A DNA stretch of 64,000 bases. Source: Eubacteriales bacterium. GTDB taxonomy: Bacteria > Bacillota > Clostridia > Oscillospirales > Oscillospiraceae. The stretch lies in contig JAUNJE010000007.1 of assembly GCA_030533415.1 (NCBI GenBank), forward strand, positions 1 to 64,000, given 5' to 3'. The translations under genes and the position numbers were made by a program. Below, piece after piece: positions 32,957 through 42,690 of this stretch (its first letter is position 1; every line of letters starts with the position of its first letter). The notes under the pieces are model-generated. The model saw nothing but the letters and a program-made list of their open reading frames with translations. It made no database searches and was not told where the DNA came from.

Positions 32957-33298
32957 TTACGCCATTTCCAATGCCAGCTGCCTGCCGCCCAGGATATGGA
33001 AGTGCAGGTGCGGCACGGTCTGCCCCGCATCGGCGCCGCAGTTGCTGACCACGCGGTAGCCGCCGTCCAGGTTTTCAGCCTTGGCGATTTCGGGAATGAC
33101 TTCAAAAATGTGGGCGACCACGGCGCTGTTTTCCGGGGTGACGCCGTTGCAGCCGGCAATATGGGCCTTGGGGATTACCAGAATGTGGGTGGGTGCCTGG
33201 GGGGCAATGTCCCGGAAGGCGTAGACGGTTTCGTCCTCGTAAACCTTGGCGGAGGGGATTTCCCCGGCGATAATTTTGCAGAATAAGCAGTCAGACAT
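32957..33298 (-). CDS. HIT-family nucleotide-binding hydrolase
   Basis: A 113-residue histidine-triad protein. CLFCKIIAGEIPS at the N-terminus and the catalytic triad VPHLHFHILGGR near the C-terminus are canonical for the HINT branch, which hydrolyses purine nucleotide phosphoramidates and adenylates. A GGGAGG site precedes the ATG at 33298. It lies 38 nt downstream of the small multidrug export gene on the same strand and is probably co-transcribed. Confidence 0.94.
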   Translation of the reverse strand: MSDCLFCKIIAGEIPSAKVYEDETVYAFRDIAPQAPTHILVIPKAHIAGCNGVTPENSAVVAHIFEVIPEIAKAENLDGGYRVVSNCGADAGQTVPHLHFHILGGRQLALEMA

Positions 33299-33336
33299 AT
33301 GTGTTTCCTCCCGATGAATCAAAGGTTTGGAATTGT

Positions 33337-33810
33337 TTACAGGCCGAATACATGTACGCCCGTCATGCTGACAGCGCCCATGATGATGCCTGCGATAAGC
33401 ACACCCAGGCAGACGGCGGCGGTGGTGGATTTCAGCCCCATGTCCAGGAAGGATGCCGCCAGGGTGCCGGTCCAGGCCCCGGTACCGGGAATGGGGATGC
33501 CCACAAAGAGCATCAGTGCCACAAACAGGCCCCCCTGGCCTGCCTTGGCCTTCAGCTTCTGCCCGCCTCTTTCTCCCTTTTCCAGGCAATGAGTGAAAAA
33601 TCTGCCGATGTATTTTTTTGTGCTGCCCCAGATCAGCACTTCCCGGGCAAAAAGGTAGATGATGGGCACCGGCAGCATGTTGCCGATCACGCACACGATC
33701 AGCGCTGAGAAATAATCCAGTCCTAAGCCCACCGCGAAGGGAACGCCCGCCCGCAGCTCGATCAGGGGGACCATGGAAATCAGGAAGCAAAGCAGATATC
33801 TTTTTAACAT
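33337..33810 (-). CDS. Small multidrug export family membrane protein
   Basis: A 157-residue membrane protein of the COG2426 family. Four or so hydrophobic helices are seen, with the conserved start YLLCFLISMVPLIELRAGVPFAVGLG and the glycine/proline segment VALMLFVGIPIPGTGAWTGTLAASFL. Export of small compounds has been proposed for the family, but evidence is thin. The ATG at 33810 follows GGAGAG; a TTG at 33828 is also in frame. A clear promoter lies upstream. Confidence 0.85.
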   Translation of the reverse strand: MLKRYLLCFLISMVPLIELRAGVPFAVGLGLDYFSALIVCVIGNMLPVPIIYLFAREVLIWGSTKKYIGRFFTHCLEKGERGGQKLKAKAGQGGLFVALMLFVGIPIPGTGAWTGTLAASFLDMGLKSTTAAVCLGVLIAGIIMGAVSMTGVHVFGL

Positions 33811-33837
33811 GGTTCTCTCCAAAAACAATTTTTATTC

Positions 33838-33866
33838 ATTATAACATAGAATAACCTGCTTTGCAA
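33838..33866 (-). promoter_or_regulatory. Promoter of the export protein/HIT operon
   Basis: Minus-strand TTGCAA (33861-33866), a 17-nt spacer and TATAAT (33838-33843). Confidence 0.75.
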
Positions 33867-33912
33867 CGAAAAATGCGATTTATTCCTTAATTTTTGGTTA
33901 AGGCTTGGGGCC

Positions 33913-35238
33913 TCACCATTTCCCCTTCAGCGCGTCCATGGCATCGTCAATGCTCTTGACCCGCTTTACCTTGGGATTCCGAATCAGCTGCCCCCGGGCG
34001 CAGACCATGGAAAGGGCGCGCAGGTTTTCAAAATCCTCCAGGGGATTTTTCCCGGAGACGATCAGGTCCGCGCATTTTCCCGGTTCGATGGTGCCCGTCA
34101 CGTCCCCAAGGCCCAGAATCTGCGCGTTGACCTTCGTCGCCGTATGGAGGGCAAAATCCGGGGTAACACCGCAGAATTTTACGAAATACCCCAGCTCCCG
34201 CCACATGTCATAGGGCGTGGTGAAGGGACAGCCCACATCCGTGCCGAGACCCACGGGAATGCCGTTTTCCAGGCAGGCCCTGGCGCATTCGGCGATGCCG
34301 TTGAATACGATGGTGCCGTTGTGCCTGCCCAGTTCCCCCAGGCCGGTGTCCGCCGGGTCCATAAACACATAGGGCATTGCCGGGGACAATGTGCAGATAT
34401 CTGCCGCACCCCGCTCCCGGAACAGGCGGAGCATCTCGGCATCCGGCTTCGCGCCGTGCTCGATGGTATCCACGCCGTTTTCCAGGGCCACTTTTACACC
34501 CTCCGGGCTTTCCGTGTGGGCGGCGACCCGGAACCCCAGGGCATGGGCCTCCCGGCAGGCGGCGTTTACAAGCTCCGGGGGCATTTTGAGCACGCCGGGT
34601 TCTCCCGTTTCCGAGGCATCCAGAACGCCGCCGGTGATCATCAGCTTGATCAGGTCCGGCTTTGTCTGCGCGATCTCCCGGACATCCCGTGCGGCGTCCT
34701 CCGGGGTGACGGCCTCTGTGGCCAGCAGGCCGGCCATGTGGCCGCCGGGAACAGAGATGGCCGTATTCGCCACCAGCATACGTGGACCGGTGACCTTGCC
34801 GGATAAGATCCGGTCCCGGATCTTCGCGTCGGCATCCAGAATACCGCCTACGGTCCGCACCGTGGTGACGCCGGAGCCGACTGTGTCCCTGGCGACGCCC
34901 TTCATAATAGCACCAATCAGCGCGTCGGAAAAGGGCAGGCTCGTTAGCAGCCGTTTCAGCGCTTTGTTATCGGTCTGCTTCGCTTCTTTTCCGGGCTTGG
35001 GCTTGCGGACGGGCATGGCCGGTACGAAATGGGCATGCAGGTTGATCAGACCGGGCATCAGGTATTTCCCGTCCAGGTCGATTACGGTATACCCGGTGGT
35101 ATCCGGGCATTCGCCGGTGTAGACGCCGGTGATGGTATCCCCTTCCACAAAAACGGCGGAGCGGCCTTTTACCGGCATCCTTTGGTTTTCGTCCAGGTTT
35201 CCATCCAGGAGGTTCGCATTCAGGAAAACATATTTCAT
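33913..35238 (-). CDS. Amidohydrolase family protein (imidazolonepropionase/prolidase-like)
   Basis: A 441-residue metal-dependent amidohydrolase. The first metal pair is in GLINLHAHFVPA, with a candidate carboxylated lysine in KPDLIKLMITGG. The later histidines are in RVAAHTESPEG and DTIEHGAKPD, and the catalytic aspartate in VGLGTDVGCPF. The C-terminal strand returns to the beta-sandwich (GTIEPGKCADLIV). Related enzymes hydrolyse cyclic amides or Xaa-Pro-type peptides; the substrate is unknown. The ATG at 35238 is preferred over one at 35244 because GGGGA is then correctly spaced. Monocistronic with a consensus promoter. Confidence 0.87.
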   Translation of the reverse strand: MKYVFLNANLLDGNLDENQRMPVKGRSAVFVEGDTITGVYTGECPDTTGYTVIDLDGKYLMPGLINLHAHFVPAMPVRKPKPGKEAKQTDNKALKRLLTSLPFSDALIGAIMKGVARDTVGSGVTTVRTVGGILDADAKIRDRILSGKVTGPRMLVANTAISVPGGHMAGLLATEAVTPEDAARDVREIAQTKPDLIKLMITGGVLDASETGEPGVLKMPPELVNAACREAHALGFRVAAHTESPEGVKVALENGVDTIEHGAKPDAEMLRLFRERGAADICTLSPAMPYVFMDPADTGLGELGRHNGTIVFNGIAECARACLENGIPVGLGTDVGCPFTTPYDMWRELGYFVKFCGVTPDFALHTATKVNAQILGLGDVTGTIEPGKCADLIVSGKNPLEDFENLRALSMVCARGQLIRNPKVKRVKSIDDAMDALKGKW

Positions 35239-35272
35239 ATCCATTCCCCGTTTCTTTCAGGATCGCACCATC

Positions 35273-35301
35273 ATTATATATCCGGCGGGAAGGGTTGTCA
35301 A
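35273..35301 (-). promoter_or_regulatory. Amidohydrolase promoter
   Basis: Minus-strand consensus TTGACA (35296-35301), a 17-nt spacer and consensus TATAAT (35273-35278). Confidence 0.85.
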
Positions 35302-35472
35302 TATCGGCACTTTTTGGGCCAATCCCTGCCATCTTTTTGAACGAGGCTTTAATTTTTCTTGAATTCTACCGGAAAGGCTGGAAGTTTTCCGCTTGTTGTG
35401 CTATAATGCGCACAAGTATAAACTGAGAGAGTGTACCCAACGATACAGACAAGTTGGAATGGAGAGAGAACT

Positions 35473-37554
35473 ATGCTGGAACTATTGGCGCCCGCCGGCT
35501 CTATGGAGGCCCTGCGCGCGGCGGTGCAGAATGGAGCCAACGCCGTCTACTTAGGCTGCGGCAGCTTCAACGCCCGGCAGAGCGCGAAAAATTTTACTCC
35601 CCAGACCCTGGTGGAGGCAATTAAATACTGCCATATCCGGGGTGTCCAGGTGCATCTGACCGTAAACACCCTGGTTTCTGACCGGGAGATGAAGGAAGTG
35701 GCGGAGCTGATCCGCCATGCCGCTTTGAACAATGTGGATGCCTTTATCGTCCAGGACCTGGGCGTGGTGCAGCTTTGCCGCCAGATCGCGCCCCATGTTC
35801 CCATCCACGGCTCCACCCAGATGACCGTCCACTCTCTGCCCGGCGTCCAGCTGTGCGCCGCCATGGGCCTGAAGCGGGTGGTCTTAAGCCGGGAGCTGAG
35901 CCGGGAGGAGATTCGGTATATCTGCGCCAATTCCCCCATTGAGATTGAGGTTTTCGGCCATGGCGCGCTGTGCATGTGCTATTCCGGCCAGTGCTATATG
36001 TCCGCCATGATCGGCGGCCGCTCCGGAAACCGGGGCCGCTGCGCCCAGCCCTGCCGCCAGAGCTACGGCTATACCCATTGGGAGGAGAAATATCCCCTGA
36101 GCTTAAAGGACAACTGCCTGATCGCCTACCTCCAGGAACTGCAGGAGATGGGCGTGACTTCCCTGAAGCTGGAGGGCCGTATGAAGCGGCCGGAATATGT
36201 GGCCACCGTCACCGCCGTTTACCGCAAGGCCCTGGACGAGGGCACCGTGACGAAGCCCATGGTGGAGGCGCTTTACAACGCCTTCAACCGCCAGGGCTTC
36301 ACGGACGGTTACTATACAAACCGTGTAGATAAAAAAATGTTCGGCGTCCGCCAGGAGACCAAAGAGGACGCCCAGTTCCTCCAGGCGGCACGGCAGTCCT
36401 ATGAGGCGGGGGAGACCCAGCTGGTGGACTTGGCTTTCCGGGCGGTGGTGTCCGTGGACGGAAGCTCGCTGACGGTATTTGACCCGGAGGGGCGGATGTG
36501 CCGGGTGGAAGGCCCCATGCCGGAGCTGGCGCGGAACGTGCCCCTGACCGGGGCGGCCCTGGCCCAGCGGGTGGCGAAAACCGGAGGCACCCCCTACCGC
36601 TGTGCGGAGGTACGCACCCATGTGGACCCCGGCCTGACCATTTCCGCCGCTGCCGTCAACGCCATGCGCCGGGATGTTCTGAACCAGCTGACGGCCCTGC
36701 GGGCCCGGCGGGAGGAGCGGCCGGTGCGCAAGCCGAAGGCTGTGCCGGAATACAAGGGGGCAAGCGGCCTGCCCGGACTGACCATCCAGGTCACCAGCCG
36801 GGAGCAGCTGACCCCGGAGCTTCTGAATCTGGAAACCGCCATGCTGTATGTCCCCATGCACATTCTGCTGGGAGACGCGGCCATGACCCAGCGCCTGGTG
36901 CAGCGGGGGCGGCTGGCGGTGGTACTGCCCCGGATCGCCCACGACGGCGAGCTGCCCAAGATCAACGTGGGACTGACGACCCTGCGGAACTGGGGCGTAA
37001 AGGATGCACTGGTGGGCAATATCGGCCTGCTGATGCCCGTCCGGGATGCGGGAATGCGCATTCACGGGGATTTTGGCCTGAATATCTACAATTCCAGCTC
37101 CATGAACGTGCTGCGCTCTCTGGAGCTGACGTCCGCCACGGTCAGCTTTGAGATGACCCTGCCCCAGATCCGGGACATGAGCAAGGCGGTGAATGCCGAG
37201 CTGATCGCCTATGGCCGCCTGCCGCTGATGATCACCGAGCACTGCCTGATCTGCAACCGCACCGGCGAATGCACCTGCCATATGCGCAGCACCAAGCTCA
37301 CCGACAAAACCGGCGCGGAATTCCCCATTATCCGGGACGGCGACAGCTGCAGAAGCGTCCTGCTCAACGGCAAGAAGCTCAGCTGGCTGGACCGCCAGGA
37401 CGACCTGGCCAAGCTGGGCCTTTGGGCGGTGCGGTTGTATTTCACCACGGAAAACAGCAGGGAAGTGAACCGGGTGCTGGATGACTACCTGAACCCCGAG
37501 CCCTTCGATCCCGGCGCCTGCACCCGGGGGCTGTACCTGCGTGGCGTGGAATAA
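35473..37554 (+). CDS. U32-family peptidase with DUF3656-type insert
   Basis: A 693-residue protein. The N-terminal half is a U32 barrel: LLAPAGSMEALRAAVQNGANAVYLG at the start, then the family signature EVFGHGALCMCYSGQCYMS with SGNRGRCAQPCR, whose cysteines bind an iron-sulfur cluster in relatives. KDNCLIAYLQEL and LKLEGRMKRPEYV follow. The C-terminal region has further cysteines in EHCLICNRTGECTCH. E. coli relatives (RlhA, TrhP) act in hydroxylation of RNA rather than proteolysis, so the peptidase name may mislead. GGAGAG precedes the ATG; TATAAT at 35402-35407 may be its -10. Confidence 0.87.
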   Translation: MLELLAPAGSMEALRAAVQNGANAVYLGCGSFNARQSAKNFTPQTLVEAIKYCHIRGVQVHLTVNTLVSDREMKEVAELIRHAALNNVDAFIVQDLGVVQLCRQIAPHVPIHGSTQMTVHSLPGVQLCAAMGLKRVVLSRELSREEIRYICANSPIEIEVFGHGALCMCYSGQCYMSAMIGGRSGNRGRCAQPCRQSYGYTHWEEKYPLSLKDNCLIAYLQELQEMGVTSLKLEGRMKRPEYVATVTAVYRKALDEGTVTKPMVEALYNAFNRQGFTDGYYTNRVDKKMFGVRQETKEDAQFLQAARQSYEAGETQLVDLAFRAVVSVDGSSLTVFDPEGRMCRVEGPMPELARNVPLTGAALAQRVAKTGGTPYRCAEVRTHVDPGLTISAAAVNAMRRDVLNQLTALRARREERPVRKPKAVPEYKGASGLPGLTIQVTSREQLTPELLNLETAMLYVPMHILLGDAAMTQRLVQRGRLAVVLPRIAHDGELPKINVGLTTLRNWGVKDALVGNIGLLMPVRDAGMRIHGDFGLNIYNSSSMNVLRSLELTSATVSFEMTLPQIRDMSKAVNAELIAYGRLPLMITEHCLICNRTGECTCHMRSTKLTDKTGAEFPIIRDGDSCRSVLLNGKKLSWLDRQDDLAKLGLWAVRLYFTTENSREVNRVLDDYLNPEPFDPGACTRGLYLRGVE

Positions 37555-37641
37555 CGCGGAAAATTTCAAGTATTTTGACGGTAATTTGCAGGAAGGCAAA
37601 CCCTACAAACGAATTTTGCATTTACGAAAGGGACAACCACT

Positions 37642-38217
37642 ATGCAGCTGATTCTAGCCTCCGCCTCTCCCAGGCGTAAGGAGTTACTGGGCCTGTTCGG
37701 CCTTCCCTTTGTGGTTCGGGCGGCGGACATTGACGAAACCATGGATCCGGAAAACGCCCCCTATGACGAGGTGGCCCGGGTCAGCCGGAGAAAGGCCCTG
37801 GCCGTGCAGAGGACGGAGGATGATGTGGTCATTGCCGCGGATACCATTGTGGTCTGCGAAGGAAAAATCCTGGGCAAGCCCCACGACGCGGCGGAGGCCA
37901 AGGCCATGCTGGCCCTGCTTTCCGGCCGGGACCATCAGGTCATGACGGGCTGTACCGTCCTCCGGGGGGAAACGGGCAAAACCGTGACGGAGGTCACGGA
38001 CCTGCATTTCAGACCCCTGAGCGAAAAGGAAATCGATAGATATGTCGCCAGCGGCGAGCCGATGGACAAGGCCGGAGCCTACGGCATCCAGGGCGGCGCG
38101 GCGCTGTTCTGCCAGAGAATGGTGGGCGACTATTATAATGTAATGGGACTTCCCGTGTGCCGGCTGGGGCAGATGCTCCGGGAGGTGGCGCCGGAAGTGA
38201 TGGAGGAAACGCTATGA
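37642..38217 (+). CDS. maf: Maf-family nucleoside triphosphate pyrophosphatase
   Basis: A 191-residue Maf protein that hydrolyses non-canonical or selected NTPs and is linked to septum inhibition. LILASASPRRKELL at the N-terminus is the family signature, followed by AADTIVVCEGKILGKPHD and the GREHxV-like SGRDHQVMTGC. The C-terminal motif is DKAGAYGIQGGA. Its stop overlaps the mreC start (ATGA), as in the conserved maf-mreC-mreD order of Firmicutes. Confidence 0.94.
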   Translation: MQLILASASPRRKELLGLFGLPFVVRAADIDETMDPENAPYDEVARVSRRKALAVQRTEDDVVIAADTIVVCEGKILGKPHDAAEAKAMLALLSGRDHQVMTGCTVLRGETGKTVTEVTDLHFRPLSEKEIDRYVASGEPMDKAGAYGIQGGAALFCQRMVGDYYNVMGLPVCRLGQMLREVAPEVMEETL

Positions 38218-39134
38218 GAAACTTGTTCACGACCCGGGTAAAGGTGATTTTGGTGGTCGCGGCGCTGCTGACGGCAGGACTTGCCATCCTCAGCGGCATT
38301 ACCAACACCACCATCCCTGACCTGCTGGTGCAGGGCGCCCTGGCTCCCTTCCGGGCGGCGGGCACCGCGCTGACGTCCACGGCGGAGAAATATTACAGCT
38401 ATATGTTCCGCTATGAGGCGCTGGAAGCGGAAAACGAGGTGCTGGAGCAAAGAATCGCGGAAATGGAGGACGTGGCCCGTCAGGCCGACTCCGTTTCCCG
38501 TGAAAACGAGCGCCTGCGGGAAGCGCTTGGGTTCAAGGCCACCCATGAGGACTACAAGATGGTGGATGCCTATATCATCGGCTGGAGTTCCACCGACTGG
38601 GAGAACACCTTCACCATCAACCGGGGCACCAATGCCGGCATCCAGGCGAATATGTGTGTCGTCACCGCCAACGGCGAGGTGGTGGGCCTGGTGACGGCGG
38701 TGGGCGTCAACTATGCCGAGGTCACCACCGTGCTGGACTCCACCCTGGAGATTTCCGGCACCATTTCCACCTCCGGCTATAACGGAATGGTCAAGGGCGG
38801 CTATATCAGCGGCAATGACACCCTGCTGCAGATGAACTATCTGCCCTCCGCCGCCATCATCCGCAACAATGACCAGGTGGTCACCTCCGGCTCCACGGTG
38901 TACCCCCGGGGCCTGATCATGGGCTATGTGGTGGACGCCGGCTTTGAGGATACCGGCGTTGCCAAGTATGCCCTGCTGGACCCGGCTGCGGAAATCAACT
39001 CTCTGGAGCAGGTTTTCATCATAACGGAATACACCACGGAGATCGAAACCACCACCACGGATACTGCCGCTGCGCCTACGGAAGCCCCCACGGAGGCACC
39101 CACCCAGGCCACGGCGGAAGAGCCAGTGGGATGA
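38214..39134 (+). CDS. mreC: Rod shape-determining protein MreC
   Basis: A 306-residue protein: an N-terminal membrane anchor (VKVILVVAALLTAGLAILSG), then a coiled coil (about residues 63-105, EALEAENEVLEQRIAEMEDV and onward). Two beta domains follow (INRGTNAGIQANMCVVTANGEVVGLV). A low-complexity tail rich in Thr, Glu, Ala and Pro (TEAPTEAPTQATAEEP) is outside the cell and unlike the core. MreC organises the elongation machinery with MreD and PBP2. The ATG at 38214 overlaps the maf stop by 4 nt. MreB is not encoded here. Confidence 0.94.
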   Translation: MRNLFTTRVKVILVVAALLTAGLAILSGITNTTIPDLLVQGALAPFRAAGTALTSTAEKYYSYMFRYEALEAENEVLEQRIAEMEDVARQADSVSRENERLREALGFKATHEDYKMVDAYIIGWSSTDWENTFTINRGTNAGIQANMCVVTANGEVVGLVTAVGVNYAEVTTVLDSTLEISGTISTSGYNGMVKGGYISGNDTLLQMNYLPSAAIIRNNDQVVTSGSTVYPRGLIMGYVVDAGFEDTGVAKYALLDPAAEINSLEQVFIITEYTTEIETTTTDTAAAPTEAPTEAPTQATAEEPVG

Positions 39135-39736
39135 GGCGCGCCATGGCTAAGAAGAGAAGAAAAAAATATTCGGAGTTTAAGCCGGACGCCAAACGGGCCA
39201 CCCTGTTCAAGACCCTGCGGCTGACCATTCAGCAGCGGCAGCGCCTGCTGAAATGGGGGCTGTACTGCCTGACCATTGTGCTGGCCGTTGTTGTTCAGGA
39301 CGTTATCATGAGCCGGGTCAGCTTCTTTGGTGCCACGACGGAACTGGCAGTCTGCGTGATTCTGCTGATTACCGTCATAGAGGGCACTGAGGTGGGCAGC
39401 ATATTCGTGCTCATCGCGTCCACGCTGTATTACTTCACGGGAACCGCGCCGGGAGCCTATTCCATCGGATTGCTGACCTTTCTTGGGGTGGCGGTGGATT
39501 TGTTCCGGCAGATGTATTGGAACCGGAGCAGAAGCTCCATCGTGCTGTGTGCGGGATTGGCACAGATGGGCTATGAGCTGGGCCTTTACGCTGTGGGCCT
39601 GTTTTTGGGCCTGACCCGGTGGGACCGGGTGGGCGTGTTCGCGCTGACCGGTGTCATCAATATTATCGTGATGATCCCGCTTTATTCCCTGATCTATAAG
39701 ATCGGCCTGATAGGAGGAAACACATGGAAAGAATAA
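39131..39736 (+). CDS. mreD: Rod shape-determining protein MreD
   Basis: A 201-residue membrane protein with a basic N-terminus and about five hydrophobic helices, the usual MreD topology. It overlaps the mreC stop by 4 nt and the PBP2 start by 13 nt, so the three are translationally coupled. A second in-frame ATG at 39143 is possible. Sequence conservation in the family is low, so the assignment rests on topology and position between mreC and PBP2. Confidence 0.88.
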   Translation: MRRAMAKKRRKKYSEFKPDAKRATLFKTLRLTIQQRQRLLKWGLYCLTIVLAVVVQDVIMSRVSFFGATTELAVCVILLITVIEGTEVGSIFVLIASTLYYFTGTAPGAYSIGLLTFLGVAVDLFRQMYWNRSRSSIVLCAGLAQMGYELGLYAVGLFLGLTRWDRVGVFALTGVINIIVMIPLYSLIYKIGLIGGNTWKE

Positions 39737-41919
39737 GCCGGTTTCGGGCCATTCTGCTTTTGGTATTTTTTGGATTTATTCTGATGTTTTTTGCGGGCAG
39801 GTTGTTTGTTCTGCAGATCATCGAAACCAACGGCAACACCGATAACGCCCAGACCTATGGTACCGTTACGACCGTCCGTGCCGCCCGGGGGGATATCCTG
39901 GACCGCAACGGCAATGTGCTGGTGGGTAACCGCGCATCCTATGACCTGGTGTTCAACCATTACGTCATCAAGTCCTACGAAGGCACCAACGAGGCGCTGC
40001 TTCGCCTGGTACAGAAGTGCAGGGAGCTGGGCATTGAATACAACGACCATTTCCCCGTTACCCAAAGCCGCCCCTTTACCTACACCCTGACGGAGTTCAA
40101 CACTTCCTGGCAGACCTATTTCCAGTCGTTCATGGTGGACCGCGGCCTGGATTCCGACATCAGCGCGCCGCTGCTGATGGAGAAGATGCGTTCGCGTTAT
40201 AAGATCCCCGAGGAATGGTCTGACGAGGATGCCCGGGCCGTCATTGGCATCCGCTACGAATTCGACCTTCGCGGCATCCCCCCTTACCTGCCAACCTATA
40301 CCTTCCTGGAGGACGTGTCCGACGAGAACCTGTCCGCCCTGCTGGAGCTGAACATCCCCGGCCTGATGGTGGAATCCTCCACCGTCCGGGAATACCATAC
40401 CAAGTACGCCGCCCATATTCTGGGCTACCTTGGCGCCATGGACACGTCCGAATGGGCAGAGTATCAGAAAGCAGGCTACTCCATGGATGCCCAGGTGGGA
40501 AAATCCGGCTTCGAGCTGGCCTTTGAGGATTACCTCCACGGCATCGACGGCCTGCGCTATGACGAAGTTTCCAAGGACGGCGCCATCACCAAGCAGTATT
40601 ACGTCACAGAGAAGGACGACGACGGAAATTCCGTCCTCAGAGAGCCGGTTGCCGGCAACAACGTGGAGACGACCATTGATATCAAGCTCCAGGAGGTCGC
40701 CGAGCAGGCCCTGGAGGCAACCATGAAAAAGCTCACTGACCCTGAGCAGAATACATCAACGACGGGCGACGCACTGGATGCGGAAGGTGCGGCGGTGGTT
40801 GTCATGGATCCCAAGACCGGCGATATTCTGGCCTGCGCCAGTTACCCTACCTATGACCTGTCCACGATGTATGAAGACTGGGCGGAAATCAACGCTGATC
40901 CCCTGAAGCCCCTGTTCAACCGGGCCTTCGGCGCCACCTATGCCCCCGGCTCCACCTATAAGATGTGTACCCTGATCGCCGCCATGGAAAATGTGTATAC
41001 CAACAATACGGAAAAATTGGGGCAGCCGATTCTGGCTTATGGGGAAACGATTGAGGACAAGGGCCTTTACACCGAGCATGAGGGCTTCTCTCCCGCCTGC
41101 TTGTTCTGGACGACCAACCATGCCACCCACGGCACCATTGACGCGACCTTGGCTCTGGCCTACTCCTGCAACTACTTCTTCTATGCCCTTGGCGACCGCA
41201 TGACGGAGCAAATGGTGGACGATACTGCCGCGGCCCTGGGCCTTGGCGAACCAACCGGCATTGAGCTGATCGAGCACACCGGCTACCGCAATAACTCCGA
41301 GCGGAAACGGGAAGTCTACGGTTCCGGCATTGATGGTAACTTCGCAGCAGGCGACCGTATTCTGGGCGCCATCGGCCAGGGCGAAAACCGCTTCTCCCCC
41401 TTGCAGCTGGCGGTTTATGCTTCCACTTTGGCCAACAAGGGCACCCGCATGAAGGCTACCTTCCTCAGCCGTGTGGTTTCGTCTGATTACCGCACCTTGG
41501 TTTTTGAAAACGAGCCCCAGGTTGTCAACCAGTTAGAGATGTCCCCCCAGACCATCGAGACGTATTTTACCGGAATGCGGAAGGTCGTCACCGAGGCTGG
41601 CGGCACGGCGCAGAAGTATTTCGGCGGCTTTGCCGACCAGATTGCCGACGAGGACGGCGTTTGGCCCCTGAAGAATGAGGTCACCGTTTACGCCAAGACC
41701 GGTACTGCCCAGCATGCCTCCGGCGGCTCTGACCACGGCGCGTTTATCTGCTTCTCCCACAGAGTGGAGGACACGGAGCCGGATCTGGTGGTCGCGATTT
41801 TCGGTGAGAAAGTGGGCCACGGCAACTGGCTGCCGCCTATTGCGGAAAAGATTTTGCAGACCTACTACGAAATGGAAGCGGCCACCGAAATGACCGCCTT
41901 TGAAAACCAGATTGGATAA
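39724..41919 (+). CDS. mrdA: Penicillin-binding protein 2 (elongation-specific transpeptidase)
   Basis: A 731-residue class B PBP that cross-links lateral-wall peptidoglycan. One N-terminal membrane helix (FRAILLLVFFGFILMFFAGRLF) is followed by the dimerisation/pedestal domain (RAARGDILDRNGNVL). The transpeptidase domain has active-site serine motif APGSTYKM (SxxK), YSCNYFF (SxN) and YAKTGTAQ (KTG). It begins inside the mreD 3' end behind AGGAGGA. A strong terminator follows. RodA is not adjacent. Confidence 0.94.
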   Translation: MERISRFRAILLLVFFGFILMFFAGRLFVLQIIETNGNTDNAQTYGTVTTVRAARGDILDRNGNVLVGNRASYDLVFNHYVIKSYEGTNEALLRLVQKCRELGIEYNDHFPVTQSRPFTYTLTEFNTSWQTYFQSFMVDRGLDSDISAPLLMEKMRSRYKIPEEWSDEDARAVIGIRYEFDLRGIPPYLPTYTFLEDVSDENLSALLELNIPGLMVESSTVREYHTKYAAHILGYLGAMDTSEWAEYQKAGYSMDAQVGKSGFELAFEDYLHGIDGLRYDEVSKDGAITKQYYVTEKDDDGNSVLREPVAGNNVETTIDIKLQEVAEQALEATMKKLTDPEQNTSTTGDALDAEGAAVVVMDPKTGDILACASYPTYDLSTMYEDWAEINADPLKPLFNRAFGATYAPGSTYKMCTLIAAMENVYTNNTEKLGQPILAYGETIEDKGLYTEHEGFSPACLFWTTNHATHGTIDATLALAYSCNYFFYALGDRMTEQMVDDTAAALGLGEPTGIELIEHTGYRNNSERKREVYGSGIDGNFAAGDRILGAIGQGENRFSPLQLAVYASTLANKGTRMKATFLSRVVSSDYRTLVFENEPQVVNQLEMSPQTIETYFTGMRKVVTEAGGTAQKYFGGFADQIADEDGVWPLKNEVTVYAKTGTAQHASGGSDHGAFICFSHRVEDTEPDLVVAIFGEKVGHGNWLPPIAEKILQTYYEMEAATEMTAFENQIG

Positions 41920-41925
41920 TGACGT

Positions 41926-41956
41926 AAGGACGCAGCCGCTAGGCTGCGTCCTTTTT
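41926..41956 (+). terminator. Terminator of the maf-mreCD-PBP2 operon
   Basis: A 12-bp stem AAGGACGCAGCC/GGCTGCGTCCTT with a 4-nt loop and a T5 tail. Confidence 0.88.
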
Positions 41957-41978
41957 GGTGGTCCCCAGGGAGGAGGGA

Positions 41979-42671
41979 CTATTTGACCGCTCCTTCCTTT
42001 TTGGGAAAGCTGGTATATACCTGCCCCGGCCGGATGGACACATTGTGGACCTTTGCCAGCTCCGATACGGTAACGATCTCAAAATCCTCCTCCAGCAATG
42101 TGTCCACAATGTCCAGCGCTGCCCGGACGGAGCTGGCTGTCATATCGTGCAGCAGCACGATGTCCCCGTCCTTAATGTTTTTCAGGACTGCTTTTTCGAT
42201 GGCGGCGGTGTCGTGGGTGGCCCAGTCCCTGGGGTCCACCGACCAGTTGAGGATGGCAAGCTGCCTCGCCTCGGCTACCTGGCGGACTCCGTCACTGCAG
42301 CAGCCCCCGGGTGGGCGGAGGAATACAGGTGTGCAGCCCTCGGGCAGCAGGGCCTGGGTGTCCACGATCTCGGCGGCAATGGTGCGGCGGCTCATTTCCT
42401 TCATGTTGTTATGGGAGTAGCCGTGGTAGCCGATTTCATGCCCTTCATCGAAGATGCGCTGGGTGATATCCGGGTAGTCCTTGATCCGGTAACCGCACAG
42501 CAGAAATGTGGCCTTTACGCCCCGGTCGTACAGTCCGTCCAAAAGCTGGCGGGTGTATTTTCCCGAGGGGCCGTCATCGAAGGTCAAGGCCACATATTTG
42601 GTTCCCTCCGCGGCCCGGACGGGCAGGACGAGAAAGGTGGCGGACAGGAGAAGCGCCAGAATTCGCCGCAT
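41979..42671 (-). CDS. Secreted polysaccharide deacetylase (NodB domain)
   Basis: A 230-residue exported protein. A signal peptide (about residues 1-20, MRRILALLLSATFLVLPVRA) precedes a complete NodB domain. Motif 1 is YVALTFDDGPSG, motif 2 HGYSHNNM, motif 3 LRPPGGCCSDG, motif 4 DPRDWATHD, and motif 5 IVLLHDM. Unlike the PdaA-like protein at 8.2 kb it keeps both motif 1 aspartates, so activity on GlcNAc of peptidoglycan or another polysaccharide is likely. The ATG at 42671 is preferred to a GTG three codons earlier because of AAGGA spacing. Confidence 0.88.
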   Translation of the reverse strand: MRRILALLLSATFLVLPVRAAEGTKYVALTFDDGPSGKYTRQLLDGLYDRGVKATFLLCGYRIKDYPDITQRIFDEGHEIGYHGYSHNNMKEMSRRTIAAEIVDTQALLPEGCTPVFLRPPGGCCSDGVRQVAEARQLAILNWSVDPRDWATHDTAAIEKAVLKNIKDGDIVLLHDMTASSVRAALDIVDTLLEEDFEIVTVSELAKVHNVSIRPGQVYTSFPKKEGAVK

Positions 42672-42690
42672 GAAAGTCACTTCCTTTTGA